In this document: piece after piece, positions 1-8,214 of the stretch | Position numbering within the stretch: position 1 is the stretch's first letter | How the letters are laid out: every line of letters starts with the position of its first letter | Assembly (NCBI GenBank): GCA_945897515.1 | Contig: CAMDFO010000036.1 | Coordinates: 1-44,303 of the forward strand | Source of the DNA: Rhodoplanes serenus | GTDB taxonomy: Bacteria; Pseudomonadota; Alphaproteobacteria; Rhizobiales; Xanthobacteraceae | Direction: 5' to 3' | DNA: 44,303 nt | Notes under the pieces: generated by a model | What the model was told of the DNA's origin: nothing | The model's database searches: none | The model's input: only the letters and a program-made list of their open reading frames with translations | Position numbers and translations under genes: made by a program

Positions 1-1167
1 ATGACGAAATCCAACCAGCTTGCCTTCGACACGCGCTGCATCCACGCCGGTCAGTCGCCCGATCCGACCACCGGGGCGGTGATGATGCCGATCTACACCA
101 CCTCGACCTACGTCCAGCAAAGCCCGGGCGTGAACAAGGGCTACGATTACGCGCGCTCGCAGAATCCGACGCGCTTCGCGTGGGAACGCTGCATCGCCGA
201 TCTGGAAGGCGGCACGCGCGCCTGTGCATTCGCGTCGGGACTGGCGGCGATCGCGACCACGCTGGAATGTCTCGACCAGGGTTCGCACGTGGTGGCCTCG
301 GACGACCTCTACGGCGGCACACGGCGGCTGTTCGAGCGGGTGCGCCGCCGCTCGATGGGTATCGATGTCAGCTATGTCGATTTGTCCGACACGGCCAAGC
401 TGGAGGCCGCGATCCGTCCGAACACGCGCATGGTCTGGGTCGAGACGCCGACCAATCCGCTTCTGAAACTCGTCGATCTGGAAGCGGTCGCCGCGATCGC
501 GAAGCGGCGCGGGCTGATCGCCGCCGCCGACAACACCTTCGCAAGCCCCTACATTCAGCGGCCGCTGGAACACGGCTTTGATGTAGTCGTGCATTCTACA
601 ACCAAATACCTCAACGGTCATTCCGACATGATCGGTGGTATCGCGGTGGTGGGGCAGAACAAGGAACTCGCGGAGCGTCTCGGCTTTCTGCAGAACGCGG
701 TCGGCGCCATCCAGGCGCCATTCGATTCGTTCCTGGCGTTGCGCAGGGTGAAGACTCTGGCGCTGCGGATGGAGCGTCATTCCAGTTCCGCGCTCAAGAT
801 CGCGCAGCGGCTTGAGGCGCATCCCAAGGTGCGCCGCGTGTTCTATCCCGGGTTGAAAAGCCATAAGCAGCATGACCTCGCGAAGCGGCAGATGCAGGTA
901 TTCGGCGGCATGATCTCGGTCGAGCTTGCGGCCGATCTGGATGGCGCCAAGCGGTTCCTGGAGCGGTGCGAGCTGTTCGCGCTGGCGGAAAGTCTGGGCG
1001 GGGTGGAGAGCCTGATCGAGCATCCCGGGCTGATGACCCACGGCTCGGTGCCGGCGGAGGTCCGGGCCGAGTTGGGCATCGGCGACGCCCTGGTCCGGCT
1101 CTCGGTGGGCATCGAGGACGTCGACGATCTGCTCGCGGACCTGGAGCAGGCGCTGGCTGTCTTGTAA
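1..1167 (+). CDS. Cystathionine gamma-synthase/beta-lyase family PLP enzyme
   Basis: Cytosolic PLP-dependent enzyme of the Cys/Met metabolism family (trans-sulfuration: cystathionine synthesis or cleavage, or a gamma-lyase reaction). The 388 residues match the usual family length, so the gene appears complete although its ATG is the first base of the window; its upstream region is not visible. Family signatures: YARSQNPTR near residue 50, the aspartate of AADNTFASP around 177, and the Schiff-base lysine in HSTTKYLNGHSD (Lys202). The C-terminal SLGGVESLIEHPGLMTH block is typical of this family. Sequence alone does not separate metB, metC and mgl activities, so no symbol is given. The next gene, a Bug receptor, starts 108 bp downstream with its own strong ribosome site, so it need not be co-transcribed. 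Confidence 0.9.
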   Translation: MTKSNQLAFDTRCIHAGQSPDPTTGAVMMPIYTTSTYVQQSPGVNKGYDYARSQNPTRFAWERCIADLEGGTRACAFASGLAAIATTLECLDQGSHVVASDDLYGGTRRLFERVRRRSMGIDVSYVDLSDTAKLEAAIRPNTRMVWVETPTNPLLKLVDLEAVAAIAKRRGLIAAADNTFASPYIQRPLEHGFDVVVHSTTKYLNGHSDMIGGIAVVGQNKELAERLGFLQNAVGAIQAPFDSFLALRRVKTLALRMERHSSSALKIAQRLEAHPKVRRVFYPGLKSHKQHDLAKRQMQVFGGMISVELAADLDGAKRFLERCELFALAESLGGVESLIEHPGLMTHGSVPAEVRAELGIGDALVRLSVGIEDVDDLLADLEQALAVL

Positions 1168-1275
1168 ACCTCTGCGACAAGGGAGACGTTCGACTTTGCC
1201 GCAGTTTCCGGTAGGTTGTCGCAGCGCAGAATCGCCGTGGTTGCCGGCGTTGCGGGGTGCGCATAGGAGGATTTT

Positions 1276-2271
1276 ATGAAAATAATCCAATTCGGCCGCG
1301 TGCTGCTGGGTGGCCTCGCACTCTTGGCGGCGTCGGCCTTCAGCCCCGCGTCGGCGCAGACCGATCCGGCGGCGAACTATCCCAATCGTCCGATCCGCGT
1401 GATCGTGCCGTTCGCGGCCGGTGGCGGCAACGACATCTTCGCCCGCCTGGTCGGACAGAAGATGTCCGAGATCCTTGGCCAGCCGGTGATCAACGAGAAC
1501 AAGCCCGGCGCCGGCGGACGCATCGCCGCCGAATTCGTGATGAACCAGCCGCACGACGGCTACACGCTGTTCGTCGGCGCGAGCGGCGTGATGTCGGTCG
1601 CGGCCGCGGCCTATCCCAATCTGCCTTATCACCCGACGCGCACCTTCGTGCCGTTGTCGATGATCGCGAACTTCCCGCTGATCGTGGTGATCCCCGCCGA
1701 CCATCCCGCCAGGAACGTCAAGGAACTGGTGGAGTGGGCGAAGAAGAATCCGAACAAGGCGAATTACGCTTCGACCTCGCCAGCCTTCATCACCGCCACC
1801 GAGCTGCTCAAGCTCAAGAGCGGCATGCCCGGCCAGATGATCCCCTACAAGAGCAGCAACGAGATGATCCTGAGCGTCGCCGGCGGCCAGACGCTGCTGG
1901 CGATCTCCGACGGACCGCCGGCCGTGCCGATGATCAAGGGCGGCAAGGTGCGCGCGATCGCGGTCACCGGTTCCGTTCGCTCTCCTGAGCTGCCGGACGT
2001 GCCGAGCATGGCCGAAGCCGGCTTCCCGGACGTGAACACGCAGCTCTGGAGCGGCTACTTCGCCGCGCTCAATACGCCGCCCGCGATCGTCGCCAAGCTC
2101 GAGGCTGTGTTGCGCCGAGCCATCACCGATCCCGGCGTTGCTGAGAAGCTCAAGGTGATGGCGGTCAATCCGGGCGGCGGTTCGTCGGCGGAGTTCCGCA
2201 AGATGATCGACGAGGACATCAAGGGCTATATCGAGGTCATCAAGGCGGCGAACCTGAAGTTCGACAACTAG
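1276..2271 (+). CDS. Bug-family (TctC) tripartite tricarboxylate transporter receptor
   Basis: Periplasmic solute-binding protein of the Bug/TctC family, which captures carboxylates or related small molecules for TctAB permeases. The ATG at 1276 is set by a strong AGGAGG seven bases upstream. An N-terminal signal peptide is visible (hydrophobic LLGGLALLAASAF, cleavage probably after ASAQ). Mature-protein hallmarks are YPNRPIRVIVPFAAGGGND, the NENKPGAGG loop, and LPDVPSMAEAG. The 331 residues are normal for the family. No tctA or tctB gene lies nearby, so it is an orphan receptor, as most Bug proteins are. The ligand cannot be read from the sequence. A strong hairpin terminator follows at 2313. 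Confidence 0.93.
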   Translation: MKIIQFGRVLLGGLALLAASAFSPASAQTDPAANYPNRPIRVIVPFAAGGGNDIFARLVGQKMSEILGQPVINENKPGAGGRIAAEFVMNQPHDGYTLFVGASGVMSVAAAAYPNLPYHPTRTFVPLSMIANFPLIVVIPADHPARNVKELVEWAKKNPNKANYASTSPAFITATELLKLKSGMPGQMIPYKSSNEMILSVAGGQTLLAISDGPPAVPMIKGGKVRAIAVTGSVRSPELPDVPSMAEAGFPDVNTQLWSGYFAALNTPPAIVAKLEAVLRRAITDPGVAEKLKVMAVNPGGGSSAEFRKMIDEDIKGYIEVIKAANLKFDN

Positions 2272-2312
2272 GTCTTCGTTCTTCGGCTTTTGGCTATTCA
2301 TCATCGCAACGT

Positions 2313-2345
2313 CTCATGCCCCGGATTCCGGGGCATGAGCGTTTT
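2313..2345 (+). terminator. Rho-independent terminator after the Bug receptor gene
   Basis: A perfect 12-bp stem (2313-2324 with 2328-2339) encloses a three-base loop, ATT, and is followed by CGTTTT. It lies 42 bp past the stop of the Bug receptor gene and about 90 bp before pobA, so it separates the two transcription units. Confidence 0.8.
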
Positions 2346-2434
2346 GGCGCCTGGAATGGGCTGGCGATTCCCGTATCCATCCCTTTGCGAACCGGTTCGG
2401 GCTGCGCAATATCGTCTTTCATAACGGAGCAACG

Positions 2435-3601
2435 ATGCGCACGCGGATCGGAATCGTCGGAGCGGGACCCGCAGGGCTGATGCTGTCGCATCTGCTGCAT
2501 CGTGCCGGCATCGAAAGCATCGTCGTCGAGGCGCGCAGCCGGCAATACTGCGAGGCGCGCATCCGTGCCGGCCTGATCGAGCAATGGGCGGCCGACATGC
2601 TGGTGGAGACCGGCGTCGGCGCGCGCATGCAGCGCGAGAGCATGGTTCACGACGGCATTCACATGGCGTTCGGCGGCGCGCTGCATCGCATCGATTTCCA
2701 CAAGCTGGTCGGCAAGCGCGTCACCATCTACGGCCAGCAGGAGGTGGTGAAGGATCTGATCGCGCAGCGTTTGGCCGATGGCGGACAGATCCTGTTCGAG
2801 GCCTCTGACGTGGCGCTGCATGGCATCGACGGCAGGAATCCGAAGATCACGTTCACCCACGAGGGCAGGGCGCAGGAGATCGACTGCGATTTCATCGGCG
2901 GCTGCGATGGTTTTCACGGTGTATGCCGGCCGAGCATTCCCGATGGCGTGCTGACCACCTACGACCGCGAATATCCGTTCGGTTGGCTCGGCATTCTGGC
3001 GAAAACCACGCCGGTCGCCGACGAACTGATCTACGCCTACCACCCGCGCGGCTTTGCGCTGTTCTCGATGCGCGGGCCGACGCTGGTTCGCTACTACCTG
3101 CAATGCGCGCCTGACGAAAATCTCGACCTGTGGCCGGACGAGAAAATCTGGGATGAGCTGGAAACCCGGCTTGGCGGCACGCGGCCGCTGCCGCGCGGCC
3201 CGCTGGTGGAAAAGATCATCGCGCCGATGCGCTCGTTCGTGGCCGAGCCGATGCAGCACGGCCGGCTGTTCCTCGCCGGCGACAGCGCCCACATCGTGCC
3301 GCCGACCGGCGCCAAGGGCATGAACCTGGCGTTCGCCGACGTGCGCGTGCTGTCGCGCGCGCTTGCGGAATTCTATCGCTCCGGTGCGAGCGATCTGCTG
3401 GAGAGCTATTCGCAAACGTGTCTGCGCCGGGTCTGGAAGGCGCAGCGGTTCTCCTGGTGGATGACGCGGCTGTTCCACCAGTTTCCCGACGAGACGCCGT
3501 TCGACAAGAAGCGCCAGGTCGCGGAGCTCGATTATCTCGCAAGCTCCGAAGTGGCGGCGACATCGCTGGCGGAGAACTATGTGGGATTGCCGGTGGAGTA
3601 G
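2435..3601 (+). CDS. pobA: 4-hydroxybenzoate 3-monooxygenase
   Basis: FAD-dependent aromatic hydroxylase that converts 4-hydroxybenzoate to protocatechuate with NAD(P)H and O2, feeding the beta-ketoadipate pathway. The start has GGAG at 2426. The FAD-binding GxGxxG is at residues 9-14 (VGAGPAGL), followed by the PobA-specific RIRAGLIEQ segment. The flavin-binding GDSAHIVPPTGAKGMNLA block is near residue 285. The 388 residues match PobA closely, and no motif is missing. No pobR regulator or pca genes are in the window. A large inverted repeat follows the stop codon instead of a simple terminator. Confidence 0.93.
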   Translation: MRTRIGIVGAGPAGLMLSHLLHRAGIESIVVEARSRQYCEARIRAGLIEQWAADMLVETGVGARMQRESMVHDGIHMAFGGALHRIDFHKLVGKRVTIYGQQEVVKDLIAQRLADGGQILFEASDVALHGIDGRNPKITFTHEGRAQEIDCDFIGGCDGFHGVCRPSIPDGVLTTYDREYPFGWLGILAKTTPVADELIYAYHPRGFALFSMRGPTLVRYYLQCAPDENLDLWPDEKIWDELETRLGGTRPLPRGPLVEKIIAPMRSFVAEPMQHGRLFLAGDSAHIVPPTGAKGMNLAFADVRVLSRALAEFYRSGASDLLESYSQTCLRRVWKAQRFSWWMTRLFHQFPDETPFDKKRQVAELDYLASSEVAATSLAENYVGLPVE

Positions 3602-3626
3602 GGGAAGCCTCTATTCTCCGCTCCGC

Positions 3627-3740
3627 TGTCATCGCCGGGCTTGACCCGGCGATCCATGAGCGCTGTCCGCAGATGCAATTCGTACAGGCGTTGCGTGCCG
3701 CGCGTCCGTATGGATGCCCGGGTCAAGCCCGGGCATGACA
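3627..3740. repeat. Dispersed palindromic intergenic repeat (large imperfect inverted repeat)
   Basis: Two arms of about 30 bases (3627-3656 and 3711-3740) are reverse complements of each other with about two mismatches. Each arm contains its own smaller palindrome built on CCGGGCTTGACCCGG. The roughly 54 bases between them show no gene. Such units are widely scattered between genes in Bradyrhizobium and Rhodopseudomonas relatives (general knowledge of the group). Here the unit lies between the convergent genes pobA and parE and could form a bidirectional transcription stop. Confidence 0.75.
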
Positions 3741-3786
3741 CCTGTTTTGATGCAAAAGCTGCGTCAGAACGCGGCTGCGATTGCGC

Positions 3787-5886
3787 TCACACGTCCAGCA
3801 TCTCGTCGCGCGCGAACTCCGCGCGCTCCTGGATGAACTCGAAGCGCGCTTCGGCCTTCGTCCCCATCAGCCGCTCGACCGAGCTTGCAGTATCTTTGCG
3901 GGCGTCGTCGGCCAGCATCACGCGCAGCAGGGTGCGCTTGCGCGGGTCCATCGTGGTTTCCTTGAGTTGCGCCGCCATCATCTCGCCCAGGCCCTTGAAG
4001 CGGCCGATCTCGACCTTGGCGTTGGCGTGGAATTCCTTCTTCAGGATTTCATCGCGGTGCTTGTCGTCGCGCGCATAGAACGTCTTGGCGCCGTGGGTGA
4101 GGCGATAGAGCGGCGGCACTGCCAGATAGAGATGGCCGTCGTCGATCAGCTTGGGCATCTGGCGATAGAAGAACGTGATCAGCAGCGATGCGATATGCGC
4201 GCCGTCGACGTCGGCGTCGGTCATGATGATGACCTTGTCGTAGCGCAGGTCGGCGTCGCGATAGCGTTCGTCGGTGCCGCAGCCGAGCGCCTGCGCCAGA
4301 TCCATCAGTTGCTGGTTCTGCGCCAGCTTGTCCTTGCCGGCGGATGCGACGTTGAGGATTTTTCCGCGCAGCGGCAGCACGGCTTGCGAGGCGCGGTCGC
4401 GCGCCTGCTTGGCGGAGCCACCGGCGCTGTCGCCTTCGACGATGAAGATTTCCGAGCCCGCAGCCGCGCCGTTGGTGCAGTCGGCGAGCTTGCCGGGCAG
4501 CCGCAGCTTGCGGGTGGCGTTCTTGCGCGAGATGTCCTTTTCCTGGCGGCGGCGCAGCCGCTCGTCGGCGCGGTCGACCACAAAGTCGAGCAGCTTGCTG
4601 GCCTGCGTGGGATTGCCCGCGAGCCAATGGTCAAACGGGTCCTTGATCGCCTGTTCGACGATGCGCTGAGCCTCGGCGGTGGCAAGGCGGTCCTTGGTTT
4701 GGCCCTGGAATTCCGGCTCGCGGATGAACACCGACAGCATGCATCCGGCGCCGACCATGACGTCTTCGCTGGTGATTGGCGCCGCGCGCTTGCCCTGGCC
4801 CATGCGTTCGGCATGGTCCTTCAGGCCGCGCAGCAGCGCGGTGCGCAGCCCCGACTCGTGGGTGCCGCCGTCCGGCGTCGGAACGGTGTTGCAGTAGGAA
4901 TTGAGAAAGCCGTCGGCGTCGGCGGTCCAGGCCACCGCCCATTGCACGCCGCCGTGCGAGCCGGTCTTGCCCGCCATGCCGGTGAAGATGTCGGGATGGA
5001 CCAGGGTCGCGGCCGACAGCGTTTCCGACAGATAGTCCTTCAGGCCGTCGGCGAAATGGAATTTCGCCTCCGCCGGCGTGTCGGTGCCTTCGACCAACGA
5101 CGGGTCGCAGGACCAGCGGATTTCGACGCCGCCGAACAGATACGCCTTCGACCGCGTCATCTTGAACAGGCGGTCGGCCTTGAACTGCGCCTTGCTGCCG
5201 AAGATGTCCGGGTCGGGATGGAAGCGCACCTTGGTGCCGCGCTTGTTGGGTACGCGGCCGAGCTTCTCCAGTTTGCCTTTCGGCTTGCCGCGCTCGAACG
5301 CCATCCGATAATGCGTCTGCTCGCGCCAGACCTCGACCTCCATGCGATCGGAGAGAGCGTTCGCCACCGAAACGCCGACGCCGTGCAGGCCGCCGGAGGT
5401 CTCGTACACCTCGGAGTCGAACTTGCCACCGGCGTGCAGCGTGCACATGATGACTTCGAGTGCCGACTTGTCCTTGAACTTGGGGTGCTTGTCGATCGGG
5501 ATGCCGCGGCCGTTGTCGGTGACGGACACGAAACCGCCGGTCTCCATCTCGACTTCGATGAAGGTGGCGTGGCCGGCGAGCGCCTCGTCCATGGAATTGT
5601 CGATCACCTCGGCGAACAGGTGATGCAGCGCCTTCTCGTCGGTGCCGCCGATGTACATGCCGGGCCGCCGCCGCACCGGCTCGAGCCCCTCCAGGACCTC
5701 GATGTGCTTGGCGGTGTAGCCGGCCTCGCCGGCGGAGTTCGCTCCGCGGGCGGTTTTGCTGCGCTCCGCCTTGTCTTTGCTGCGCTCCGCTTCGCGGCGC
5801 GCAGCGGCGGGCGCCTGTGCGAACAGGTCGCCGACGGACGCGGTTTTCTTTTCGGATTTGGTGTTTTTGTTTGCGCTTTTGGCCAT
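3787..5886 (-). CDS. parE: DNA topoisomerase IV subunit B
   Basis: ATPase subunit of topoisomerase IV, which with ParC decatenates daughter chromosomes. The 699 residues contain the GHKL ATPase domain: EVIDNSMDEA with the Mg-binding Asn, DNGRGIPIDKHPK, and GGLHGVGVSVANALS. Further on is the TOPRIM domain with EGDSAGGSAKQARDR and the DADVDGAH acidic motif. Length and the block QAVLPLRGKILNVASAGKDK favour ParE over GyrB. There is an extra lysine/alanine-rich N-terminal segment of about 50 residues, common in alphaproteobacterial ParE. The chosen ATG has no clear Shine-Dalgarno sequence, so the exact start is less certain than the gene. The opposite strand is also open for about 700 codons; that frame is a codon-bias shadow. 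Confidence 0.95.
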   Translation of the reverse strand: MAKSANKNTKSEKKTASVGDLFAQAPAAARREAERSKDKAERSKTARGANSAGEAGYTAKHIEVLEGLEPVRRRPGMYIGGTDEKALHHLFAEVIDNSMDEALAGHATFIEVEMETGGFVSVTDNGRGIPIDKHPKFKDKSALEVIMCTLHAGGKFDSEVYETSGGLHGVGVSVANALSDRMEVEVWREQTHYRMAFERGKPKGKLEKLGRVPNKRGTKVRFHPDPDIFGSKAQFKADRLFKMTRSKAYLFGGVEIRWSCDPSLVEGTDTPAEAKFHFADGLKDYLSETLSAATLVHPDIFTGMAGKTGSHGGVQWAVAWTADADGFLNSYCNTVPTPDGGTHESGLRTALLRGLKDHAERMGQGKRAAPITSEDVMVGAGCMLSVFIREPEFQGQTKDRLATAEAQRIVEQAIKDPFDHWLAGNPTQASKLLDFVVDRADERLRRRQEKDISRKNATRKLRLPGKLADCTNGAAAGSEIFIVEGDSAGGSAKQARDRASQAVLPLRGKILNVASAGKDKLAQNQQLMDLAQALGCGTDERYRDADLRYDKVIIMTDADVDGAHIASLLITFFYRQMPKLIDDGHLYLAVPPLYRLTHGAKTFYARDDKHRDEILKKEFHANAKVEIGRFKGLGEMMAAQLKETTMDPRKRTLLRVMLADDARKDTASSVERLMGTKAEARFEFIQERAEFARDEMLDV

Positions 5887-5966
5887 GCGTTTTCACGGGC
5901 GGTAGGGAGGAGCGAATCAGTTAGGCGCTGAATATGCCACGGCAAGCGGGGCGTGATCTTGCTACC

Positions 5967-6016
5967 GTCATTCCGGGACGGCGCACGGCGCCGGGCCCGG
6001 AATCCAGAGCTGGATT
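5967..6016. repeat. Second type of palindromic intergenic repeat
   Basis: ATTCCGGG (5970-5977) pairs with CCCGGAAT (5996-6003) around a GC-rich core, and AATCCA/TGGATT forms a further small palindrome at 6001-6016. It lies between the FkbM-type gene and parE, both on the minus strand, so it could end the first transcript or lie in the parE leader. Similar short elements recur in related genomes (general knowledge); no second copy was noticed here. Confidence 0.55.
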
Positions 6017-6023
6017 CACGGAA

Positions 6024-6794
6024 TTATCCGATATCCGCGATGTTGGTGAAAAAATGATCGATGTCGTGGGTGTGGAGAAAGCGGTATCCGAATCCGGCCA
6101 TCAGGCTTTTTAGTTCCTCGTGCTGGGTGCCGTAGTGCTCGATCTGCAGGTAGCAGCCGTTCTCGCGCAGCGTGCGCTCCATACCGGCGAGCGCGTGGAA
6201 CTCGTAGCCCTCGACGTCCATCTTGACGATGACAGTCTGGCCCTTGAGCGCATAGAGATCGTCGAAGCGCGCCTGGCGCACCTGAAATGTCACCTCCTGC
6301 GGCGTCTGCTCGGGCACCACGATGGTGGACTCGCCGCGGTTCGACTTGGCGCCCTCGTAGAGCTTGACCTCGGCACTGCTGTCGCCGACCGCGATCTGCA
6401 CCGCCTCAACCCGGCCGGCGAGATTGTTGGCGTCGAGGTTTGCCATCAGGCGGGCGTAGTTGCCGGGGTCGGGCTCGAACGCGATGATGCGCGGGGCCAG
6501 GTTCTTCACCGCGAACATCACGCTGTAGAAGCCGGTGTTGGCGCCGACATCGAGGAAGCAGTCAATTTTGCGCTCGGTCGCGAGCGCCGCAAGCTGCTCA
6601 AGCTGGGTTTCCTCCCACATGCCGAACAGTGCAATGCTGGCGTCGACATAATCGCTGGTGTCCACCACGAAACGCGCGCCTTGCGCACGCGTCGCGTGCG
6701 GCGATATCCGCAGACGCCGCAGGGCTTCCACATGGAGCTTGCGGACGGTCCTTTCGAACGGGCTGAGCGGGGAAAAATGGCGGTTTGGGGACAT
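6024..6794 (-). CDS. FkbM-family SAM-dependent methyltransferase
   Basis: Predicted O-methyltransferase of the FkbM family, which usually methylates sugars or small secondary metabolites. In the 256-residue reading from the ATG at 6794, the SAM-binding motif I is FLDVGANTGFYS (about residues 80-91). The acidic residue closing the second strand is in IIAFEPDPGN. The family signature KMDVEGYEFHALAGM is near residue 201. The open frame extends much further upstream on this strand, but that part runs antisense to the DedA gene and is not protein-like, so this ATG is chosen because it begins the conserved part. No Shine-Dalgarno is obvious. The gene is divergent from the DedA gene and no sugar or polyketide genes are nearby, so its substrate is unknown. 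Confidence 0.85.
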   Translation of the reverse strand: MSPNRHFSPLSPFERTVRKLHVEALRRLRISPHATRAQGARFVVDTSDYVDASIALFGMWEETQLEQLAALATERKIDCFLDVGANTGFYSVMFAVKNLAPRIIAFEPDPGNYARLMANLDANNLAGRVEAVQIAVGDSSAEVKLYEGAKSNRGESTIVVPEQTPQEVTFQVRQARFDDLYALKGQTVIVKMDVEGYEFHALAGMERTLRENGCYLQIEHYGTQHEELKSLMAGFGYRFLHTHDIDHFFTNIADIG

Positions 6795-6908
6795 GGGACC
6801 GAAGGTTGTCGCGGTTCCTTGGTGACTATGCCATCCGGCGGACTGGCGCAACGCCCTACCGCAGGATAAAGCTCGCCAGCCCGTCCATCCACTGCCGTGC
6901 GAGGCTTC

Positions 6909-7439
6909 ATGGATTTCGAAAGCTACGCCCAGGTGATCGTCGAATTCGTCAAGGCGAACCGGGCGTGGGCGGCGCCGGTGGTGTTCGCGCTGTGCTTTGC
7001 GGAATCGCTCGCATTCATCTCGCTCCTGATCCCGGCCTGGGCCGCGCTGGTCGCGATCGGCACCTTGATCGGCGCGAGCGAGTTGAGCTTCTGGCCGATC
7101 TGGATCGCCGGATCGATCGGGGCCGCGCTCGGCGATTGGGTCTCCTACTGGATCGGCTGGAAGCTCGAGACCCGTGTCTATCACATGTGGCCGCTGTCGC
7201 GGCATCCGGAGATGATCCCCAAGGGCGAGAACTTCGTCAAGAAATGGGGCGCGCCCGCGATCTTCATCGGCCGGTTCTCGGGGCCGCTGCGCGCATCGGT
7301 GCCGATCGTCGCCGGCATCTTTCACATGCCGTTCTGGCGGTTCCAGGCCGCGAATTTTTCGTCGGCCTTCGTGTGGGCATGGATGCTGCTGACGATCGGC
7401 GACGTGACTGCGGTCGCGATCAAGTGGCTGTGGGGCTGA
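6909..7439 (+). CDS. DedA-family membrane protein
   Basis: Inner-membrane protein of the DedA/SNARE-associated family (176 residues), linked in general to lipid carrier flipping, membrane potential and resistance to cationic compounds. Several hydrophobic segments are visible. The family signature is the block with FIGRFSGPLRASVPIVAG, and ESLAFISLLIPA near the N-terminus. The ATG at 6909 is preferred over an in-frame GTG at 6897 because GAGG lies five bases upstream of the ATG. It is somewhat shorter than E. coli YqjA or YghB. It stands alone between a divergent methyltransferase gene and a convergent secreted-protein gene. Confidence 0.88.
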   Translation: MDFESYAQVIVEFVKANRAWAAPVVFALCFAESLAFISLLIPAWAALVAIGTLIGASELSFWPIWIAGSIGAALGDWVSYWIGWKLETRVYHMWPLSRHPEMIPKGENFVKKWGAPAIFIGRFSGPLRASVPIVAGIFHMPFWRFQAANFSSAFVWAWMLLTIGDVTAVAIKWLWG

Positions 7440-7444
7440 CCGCA

Positions 7445-7478
7445 TAAAAAAATCTGCCGGGGCTTCCGGCCCCGGCAG
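7445..7478 (-). terminator. Rho-independent terminator for the HbpS/GlcG-like gene
   Basis: A 10-bp GC-rich stem (7454-7463 with 7469-7478) and five-base loop are followed, reading the minus strand, by a run of seven T residues (7446-7452). It lies 21 bp past the stop of the minus-strand gene and just behind the DedA stop, so it may serve both converging genes. Confidence 0.85.
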
Positions 7479-7498
7479 TGTCGGCGAACCCGCACCAA

Positions 7499-7987
7499 CT
7501 ACTTCAGTGCGTTCGCGCCGGCGGTGCATGCCACGCCGTCCTGCTGGCCGGTGCCGCCGCTGCAACCCATCGCGCCGATGATCTTGCCGCCGACCGTGAT
7601 CACCACGCCGCCTTCGGAGGCGATTATGCCGTCGAGCGTGAGCGCGGTGAGACCGGCTCCGCCTGCCGCGATGCGGTCCTCGAACACCTTGGTCGGGCGC
7701 TTGAAGATCGCCGCGGCCTTGGCCTTGTGATGCGCGATCGCGATCGAGCCGTACTGGGTGTTGTCGAGCTTGCGGAAGTACACAAGGTCGCCGCTCGGCC
7801 CGACGATCGAGATCGCCATCGTCCAGTTGTTCTTCTTCATCTCGGCTTCGGCAGCGTCTGCGGCTTTCTTGGCCTGCTCGAGGTTGATGGTTTCGCCGTA
7901 GGCCGGCGGCGCGCCTTGCGCGCGGGCGTCGGCGGCAAACACGAGTGCGGCGCACAGCGCCAGCGATGTCAGCAGAGTTTTACGCAT
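7499..7987 (-). CDS. Secreted HbpS/GlcG-family (DUF336) protein
   Basis: Small exported protein (162 residues) of the HbpS/GlcG family, some members of which bind haem; others lie near glycolate, diol or aromatic catabolism genes. The start at 7987 follows GGGGAGA, and gives a clear Sec signal peptide (LLTSLALCAALVFA, cleavage likely after ADARA). Family features are the N-terminal LEQAKKAADAAEAEMKKN helix, the central SIVGPSGDLVYFRK strand, and the C-terminal GGVVITVGGKIIGAMGCSGG segment that is diagnostic of the fold. A longer open frame to 8062 would bury the signal peptide and is rejected. Ligand and role here are unknown. Confidence 0.85.
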   Translation of the reverse strand: MRKTLLTSLALCAALVFAADARAQGAPPAYGETINLEQAKKAADAAEAEMKKNNWTMAISIVGPSGDLVYFRKLDNTQYGSIAIAHHKAKAAAIFKRPTKVFEDRIAAGGAGLTALTLDGIIASEGGVVITVGGKIIGAMGCSGGTGQQDGVACTAGANALK

Positions 7988-8214
7988 TGAACGTCTCCCC
8001 GGATTGTTCGCCGGGATATCCCGGCGTTTTTGACATGCGCGAAGCCGTTGCGGCCTTCGCAATGGCAGGTTTATAGCACGGGCCGCATGTCGTGGTGGTG
8101 ACTTCGCGCCGTCATCGAACGGGAATAGTATGATGCCGGCGGTGTTGGCGTCGAATGGCCCAAACAGACTTCGGGCCGAAGCGGCTGCAAGACACCGTTT
8201 CCAGGGAGGTTTTC

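Noticed and set aside
3781..5931. A 716-codon open frame on the plus strand opposite parE
   Set aside because: It mirrors parE, is rich in Arg, Ala, His and Gly without any family motif, and results from GC-biased third positions.
6795..7955. Upstream extension of the FkbM-type gene to a 643-codon frame
   Set aside because: The extension runs antisense to the DedA gene and has no protein-like composition.
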